This document shows positions 60,356 through 64,000 of a stretch of 64,000 nucleotides of DNA, one piece after another. Position numbers and translations under genes: made by a program. Positions within the stretch are counted from its first letter, which is position 1, and each line of letters begins with the position of its first letter. Source of the stretch: Chitinophaga pendula (GTDB taxonomy: Bacteria; Bacteroidota; Bacteroidia; Chitinophagales; Chitinophagaceae); the NCBI RefSeq assembly GCF_020386615.1, contig NZ_CP077769.1, forward strand, positions 5,456,001-5,520,000, read 5' to 3'. Below the pieces are notes generated by a model that was not told the DNA's origin, made no database searches, and saw only the letters and a program-made list of their open reading frames with translations.

Positions 60356-62743
60356 ATGAGGTCCTTGCTGCTTTTTGCCTTACTTATGACAACAGGTCTT
60401 TCTTTCTCTTATGGTCAAACCAGCCTTAGCGGGAGGGTTATTGACCAGCAAACGCGACAGGGAATTGGTTATGTCAGTGTCGGATTATTGCATCTGGGAG
60501 ATTCCAGTCTATTAAAGGGACAGGTCTCTGATAGTACGGGTACCTTCCAACTATCTGCTATACCTGCCGGCAATTATCTACTTCGCGTTATGTCATTGGG
60601 TTATAAGACATTATACCAAGAGGCAGTGATTGGTGCCCGGGGAGTACAGGATGTAGGGCCTCTTTTCCTGCTAACCGATGCCAGTTTGCTGAATGGGGTG
60701 ACCATACAAGGAGAGCGCCCTACTTTAACGAGGATGGCAGACCGGTTGGTAGTGCAAGTGGCGGGGAATAAATTATTCGCTGCTGCGTCCAATACTTTTG
60801 ATATTCTGCGGAAGGTACCCGGTTTGGAGGTATCCGGAGACGGTACGATCCAGATAAATGGACGTGTTGCTCCTGCAGTGTTTATTGACGGGAAGCCCTT
60901 GCCGATGAGTCCGGAGGAGCAGCAGGCATATTTGTCCAGTCTGACACCGGATATGATTGCATCGATAGCGGTGATCAATAATCCATCTTCCCGATATGAC
61001 GGGGAATACAAAGGCATTATCGACATCCAGTTAAAGCGGGACATGACGCTGGGCTGGCAGGGTAATCTGCATATAAACAGCCAGCAAAATACCCATCATT
61101 ATACTGAGAGTAACTTATTGCTGACTTATAAGACGGCCGCCATTACCTATACGGCCAGATTGGGATATGCTATGGGCGATAAGGTGTATCGTTATCATGC
61201 CTTGCAGCGGTTGTCCAATACCCATATTATGCGCACCAATACCCCCACCATCACGGCTCATCGGAACTATACCTATCAACTAGGCGCAGATTACCGCATC
61301 AATAAGGATCAGCGGTTGGAGATCAGTCTGCGCGGGTATCAACAAAACAGGCATATACGAGCTTTCAATACTTTGCGTACTACTAATGCTGCGGACAAGG
61401 AGTTGCTTTATTATTCGGCGGCTACTACGCTCTCCCATCCGCAACAAGACAACTATGCAGGTAATATTTTTTACAGCGGGCTCTTGGGCAACTATCAGCT
61501 GGAAGTGCTAGGGACGTATCTGCAGGTCAACAATCAGCAACAAGAGGATATTCAGAACGAGGATGTTATGAAAGGGCTACCGTTGAGTTATTGGAAAACG
61601 GATCTGCGTAATGATGTCCGGATCAGGACTTTGCAGACTGATATGAGTCGTCCGTTGGGTTCGGGAAAATTGGGGGCCGGAGCTAAATTTGTATTCAGTA
61701 ACACCCGGAATGCGTTGCGTTACGATACGTTGAATAAAGACCTGTTCTTTACATTAGATAGTGGGCGTACTAATAACTTTCACTATAATGAATATATCAG
61801 TGCCGGTTATTTATCTTATGAAGGGAAATACCGGCGATGGGAATACGCGGGCAGTGTAAGGGCTGAGTATACACGTAGTATTGCGGATGCGCTCACTACT
61901 CAGCAACGTACGAACAGGTCGTATATAACCTGGTTGCCCGCTATCAATATTAACTATGAGCTGCATCCGTCGAGTCAGTTACAATTATCTTACAGTCGCC
62001 GGATCACCCGGCCGACCTTTGCGCAGCTTAACCCATTCCGTTTTTACAACAGTCCGTTGAATTATTGGGTTGGCAATCCGTACCTACAGCCCTCCGTCAC
62101 TGAGATGTTGAGTATTTCTTATACCCAGCCTGTTTTTTCCATTACTGTTTCTGCCGGCAGGGAGCATGATCCGATGGCCCGTTATCCGGAGTATGACCCT
62201 GTTACACATGTATTGGAGTATCTGGGAACCAATTTACCCTACAATGATTTCGGGATTATTGAGTTTACCCTGCCCCTGACTGTTAGTCGGTGGTGGCGAC
62301 TGCAACATACTATCAGGGGGTTGTATAAGAAGGAGCTTAATCCATATCACGGGACCAACTATGCTATTCCTATTACGGATCTTACGATTAACGGGAGCCA
62401 GATATTTACGCTTCCTTATAATATTACTGCTGATCTGACCTATAGTTATCGTTCGCAAAGCGGCAATAGTCTGTACAGGGCTATGCCGATCGGCAACGTA
62501 GATGTAGGATTACAACGCAGCTGGTTAAAGGGTCAGTTGAATACGAAGATCAACTACTACGACATTTTTGACACCTACAAGGTGCGGTATATTTTCCGAG
62601 AGAGGCAGATCATTGATAATACGCTGAATCATTGGTTTGGCAACCGTCGGTTGGCGGTAACGCTTAGTTATAACTTTGGTAAGTCCACTTATAAGGCTAA
62701 GCAGGCTGTCCGTAATGAAGAAGAAGGAAGAATCGGGCTGTAG
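60356..62743 (+). CDS. TonB-receptor-like outer-membrane protein with CarboxypepD domain
   Basis: This 795-residue protein has a signal peptide ending FSYGQT, a CarboxypepD_reg-like domain (residues about 22-100, LSGRVIDQQTRQGIGYVSVG), a plug (110-220) with LRKVPGLEVSGDGTIQINGR and VFIDGKPLPMSPEEQ, and an OMP_b-brl_3-type barrel. Its end is not a simple terminal Phe but carries a Lys/Glu-rich tail (KAKQAVRNEEEGRIGL). It is immediately downstream of the 7TM-AraC gene. The ligand is unknown. Confidence 0.92.
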   Translation: MRSLLLFALLMTTGLSFSYGQTSLSGRVIDQQTRQGIGYVSVGLLHLGDSSLLKGQVSDSTGTFQLSAIPAGNYLLRVMSLGYKTLYQEAVIGARGVQDVGPLFLLTDASLLNGVTIQGERPTLTRMADRLVVQVAGNKLFAAASNTFDILRKVPGLEVSGDGTIQINGRVAPAVFIDGKPLPMSPEEQQAYLSSLTPDMIASIAVINNPSSRYDGEYKGIIDIQLKRDMTLGWQGNLHINSQQNTHHYTESNLLLTYKTAAITYTARLGYAMGDKVYRYHALQRLSNTHIMRTNTPTITAHRNYTYQLGADYRINKDQRLEISLRGYQQNRHIRAFNTLRTTNAADKELLYYSAATTLSHPQQDNYAGNIFYSGLLGNYQLEVLGTYLQVNNQQQEDIQNEDVMKGLPLSYWKTDLRNDVRIRTLQTDMSRPLGSGKLGAGAKFVFSNTRNALRYDTLNKDLFFTLDSGRTNNFHYNEYISAGYLSYEGKYRRWEYAGSVRAEYTRSIADALTTQQRTNRSYITWLPAININYELHPSSQLQLSYSRRITRPTFAQLNPFRFYNSPLNYWVGNPYLQPSVTEMLSISYTQPVFSITVSAGREHDPMARYPEYDPVTHVLEYLGTNLPYNDFGIIEFTLPLTVSRWWRLQHTIRGLYKKELNPYHGTNYAIPITDLTINGSQIFTLPYNITADLTYSYRSQSGNSLYRAMPIGNVDVGLQRSWLKGQLNTKINYYDIFDTYKVRYIFRERQIIDNTLNHWFGNRRLAVTLSYNFGKSTYKAKQAVRNEEEGRIGL

Positions 62744-62751
62744 CAACCCAT

Positions 62752-62779
62752 CCCCTGTCGGAGACTATACCGGCAGGGG
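62752..62779 (+). terminator. Hairpin after the second barrel gene
   Basis: CCCCTGTCGG (62752-62761) pairs with CCGGCAGGGG (62770-62779) over 10 bp with one wobble around an 8-base loop. The tail is A/T-rich but lacks a solid T-run. Confidence 0.6.
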
Positions 62780-62953
62780 TATTAATCTAATTTACCCCTC
62801 TTATTTAGTGTAACCCTATCCTTCTCCCCCCTTGAAATGTCCGTTTCGGGGTTTACTTCGTCCACTCTCCCGGTTTAGTCATTGAACAGGCTGTTGATGC
62901 GGTCTACTTTTACACCGTATTCAACAAGTACGACAATCACTAAACCTTTAACA

Positions 62954-64000
62954 ATGCAAAACACTAAAGCAATACTCACCAGTTTTTTTATCACGGCGAC
63001 GTTAGCCATTCAGGTCTCCGCCAGTTATGCACAGCAAGGTCCGTATACGATACAGCAATCTGATGCATCTATCCGTCCGTTTCAGGTACATGTATCCAAC
63101 ACGGAGCTTGCAGATCTGAAACACCGTATTCAGTCTACCCGTTGGCCTGACCGGGAGACGGTCGGGGATCAATCACAAGGAGTGCAGTTATCCAAGCTAC
63201 AAAATCTTGTCAGTTATTGGGGACGTGGATATGACTGGCGTAAAGCGGAAGCGAAACTGAATGCGTTACCTCAGTTCAAAACGACTATAGACGGGTTGGA
63301 TATTCACTTCATTCATGTACGTTCCCGTCATAAGAATGCGCTTCCTATTATCATCACTCACGGTTGGCCTGGTTCTATCTTTGAGTTATTAAAGGTTATC
63401 GGGCCGCTTACTGATCCGACGGCGTATGGCGGTAAGGCGGAGGATGCCTTTGATGTGGTGATCCCTTCTATGCCAGGTTATGGGTTTTCTGATAAGCCGC
63501 AGGCGACAGGATGGAATCCTGACCATATAGGCCATGCATGGGCAGAGTTGATGCAGCGGTTAGGCTATAAAAAATATGTTGCGCAGGGAGGAGACTGGGG
63601 TTCTGTTGTCGCGGATGTGATGGCTATTCAAAAGCCTGCCGGACTATTGGGTATACACGTTAATATGCCTGCTACTATACCTGCTGACGTGGCTAAAGCG
63701 CTTAATAACGGCGATCCTGCACCTGCCGGGCTTTCTCCCAAGGAGCAGGCAGCATTCCATAAAATGGATCATTTCTACAAAAAGAACACGGCTTATGGTG
63801 CTATGATGGTGACGCGTCCTCAGACATTGGGGTATGGGCTGGAGGACTCTCCTGCAGGGTTGGCTGCGTTTTTCTATGACAAGTTTGCGGAATGGACCTA
63901 TAGTGGCGGAGTGCCAGAAAAGGCATTAACGCAGGATGAGATGCTGGATGACATTACCCTTTACTGGCTCACTAAAACTGCTACATCAGGGGCGCGTCTT
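62954..64000 (+). CDS. Epoxide hydrolase (EHN-type alpha/beta hydrolase), truncated by window end
   Basis: This frame runs off the right edge after 349 codons, so the C-terminus and the late catalytic residues are missing. It has a signal peptide (MQNTKAILTSFFITATLAIQVSASYA) and the EHN N-terminal domain of microsomal-type epoxide hydrolases (IRPFQVHVSNTELADLKHRI and TRWPDRETVGD). The oxyanion-hole motif is HGWPGSIFELL and the nucleophile Asp is in GGDWGSVVADVM. Such enzymes open epoxides to diols; a secreted one is unusual and may act on external compounds. It has its own 210-base upstream gap. Confidence 0.92.
   Translation, partial: MQNTKAILTSFFITATLAIQVSASYAQQGPYTIQQSDASIRPFQVHVSNTELADLKHRIQSTRWPDRETVGDQSQGVQLSKLQNLVSYWGRGYDWRKAEAKLNALPQFKTTIDGLDIHFIHVRSRHKNALPIIITHGWPGSIFELLKVIGPLTDPTAYGGKAEDAFDVVIPSMPGYGFSDKPQATGWNPDHIGHAWAELMQRLGYKKYVAQGGDWGSVVADVMAIQKPAGLLGIHVNMPATIPADVAKALNNGDPAPAGLSPKEQAAFHKMDHFYKKNTAYGAMMVTRPQTLGYGLEDSPAGLAAFFYDKFAEWTYSGGVPEKALTQDEMLDDITLYWLTKTATSGARL

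Noticed and set aside
1..64000. tRNA, rRNA, CRISPR arrays, insertion sequences, prophage or origin
   Set aside because: I looked for cloverleaf-like stretches, tandem spaced repeats, transposase frames and integrase genes, and saw none that hold up.

Overview
The window looks like a chromosomal segment of a Bacteroidota member of the Chitinophagaceae, most likely Chitinophaga or a close relative. This rests on the paired SusC/SusD outer-membrane genes, several CarboxypepD-type TonB receptors and OMP_b-brl_3 barrels, LytS/LytTR two-component pairs, a 7TM-AraC regulator, GH92 and GH105 hydrolases, Bacteroidota-style promoter elements, and class I lanthipeptide leaders of the Chitinophaga type. 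The taxon is inferred from gene content; no rRNA gene, tRNA, CRISPR array, insertion sequence or phage gene was seen.

Layout: 0-3.5 kb, a lipoprotein PQQ-type sugar dehydrogenase followed by a TonB receptor. 3.7-8.1 kb, galactokinase and its LacI regulator with a good operator between them, then a COG4299 membrane acyltransferase and an atypical SDR. 8.2-17.3 kb, a SusD/SusC pair, a secreted unknown, a peptidoglycan amidase and a GH92 mannosidase, all leftward. 17.7-28.9 kb, mixed housekeeping and accessory genes: S41 protease, aldo/keto reductase, CvfB, an internally shortened ADP-ribosylglycohydrolase next to a SUFU-domain protein, DoxX, VOC protein, large-subunit catalase, GH105 and a serine hydrolase.

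29.0-35.7 kb is the standout: a class I lanthipeptide locus with a full-length LanB dehydratase, four small precursor genes in two sequence-related pairs separated by a strong terminator, a LanC cyclase and an orphan NarL-type response regulator. No export or leader-peptidase gene is adjacent. Precursors 1-2 share one core motif and precursors 3-4 share another, so the locus may make two different products or a two-component product.

35.8-42.5 kb holds a T5orf172 (GIY-YIG-like) protein with a C-terminal duplicated motif, a SCO1 copper chaperone with a small Cys-containing partner, an AraC regulator, and an unusual respiratory operon: two CydA-like membrane proteins each ending in a c-type heme domain, followed by a 53-residue single-helix protein that could be a small accessory subunit. 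Downstream lies an interleaved set of inverted repeats. 42.5-48 kb carries two flavodoxin-fold reductases, Crp/Fnr and LysR regulators, an arylamine N-acetyltransferase and a probable decayed gene. 48-56.7 kb has an ABC ATPase plus a permease/M1-peptidase fusion flanked on both sides by LytS/LytTR systems. 56.9-64 kb has two outer-membrane barrels around a 7TM-AraC regulator and a truncated-by-window epoxide hydrolase.

Starts were moved inward where the signal peptide, lipobox or family start shows the longest frame is too long. All functional calls are from motif recognition by eye; no database search was possible.
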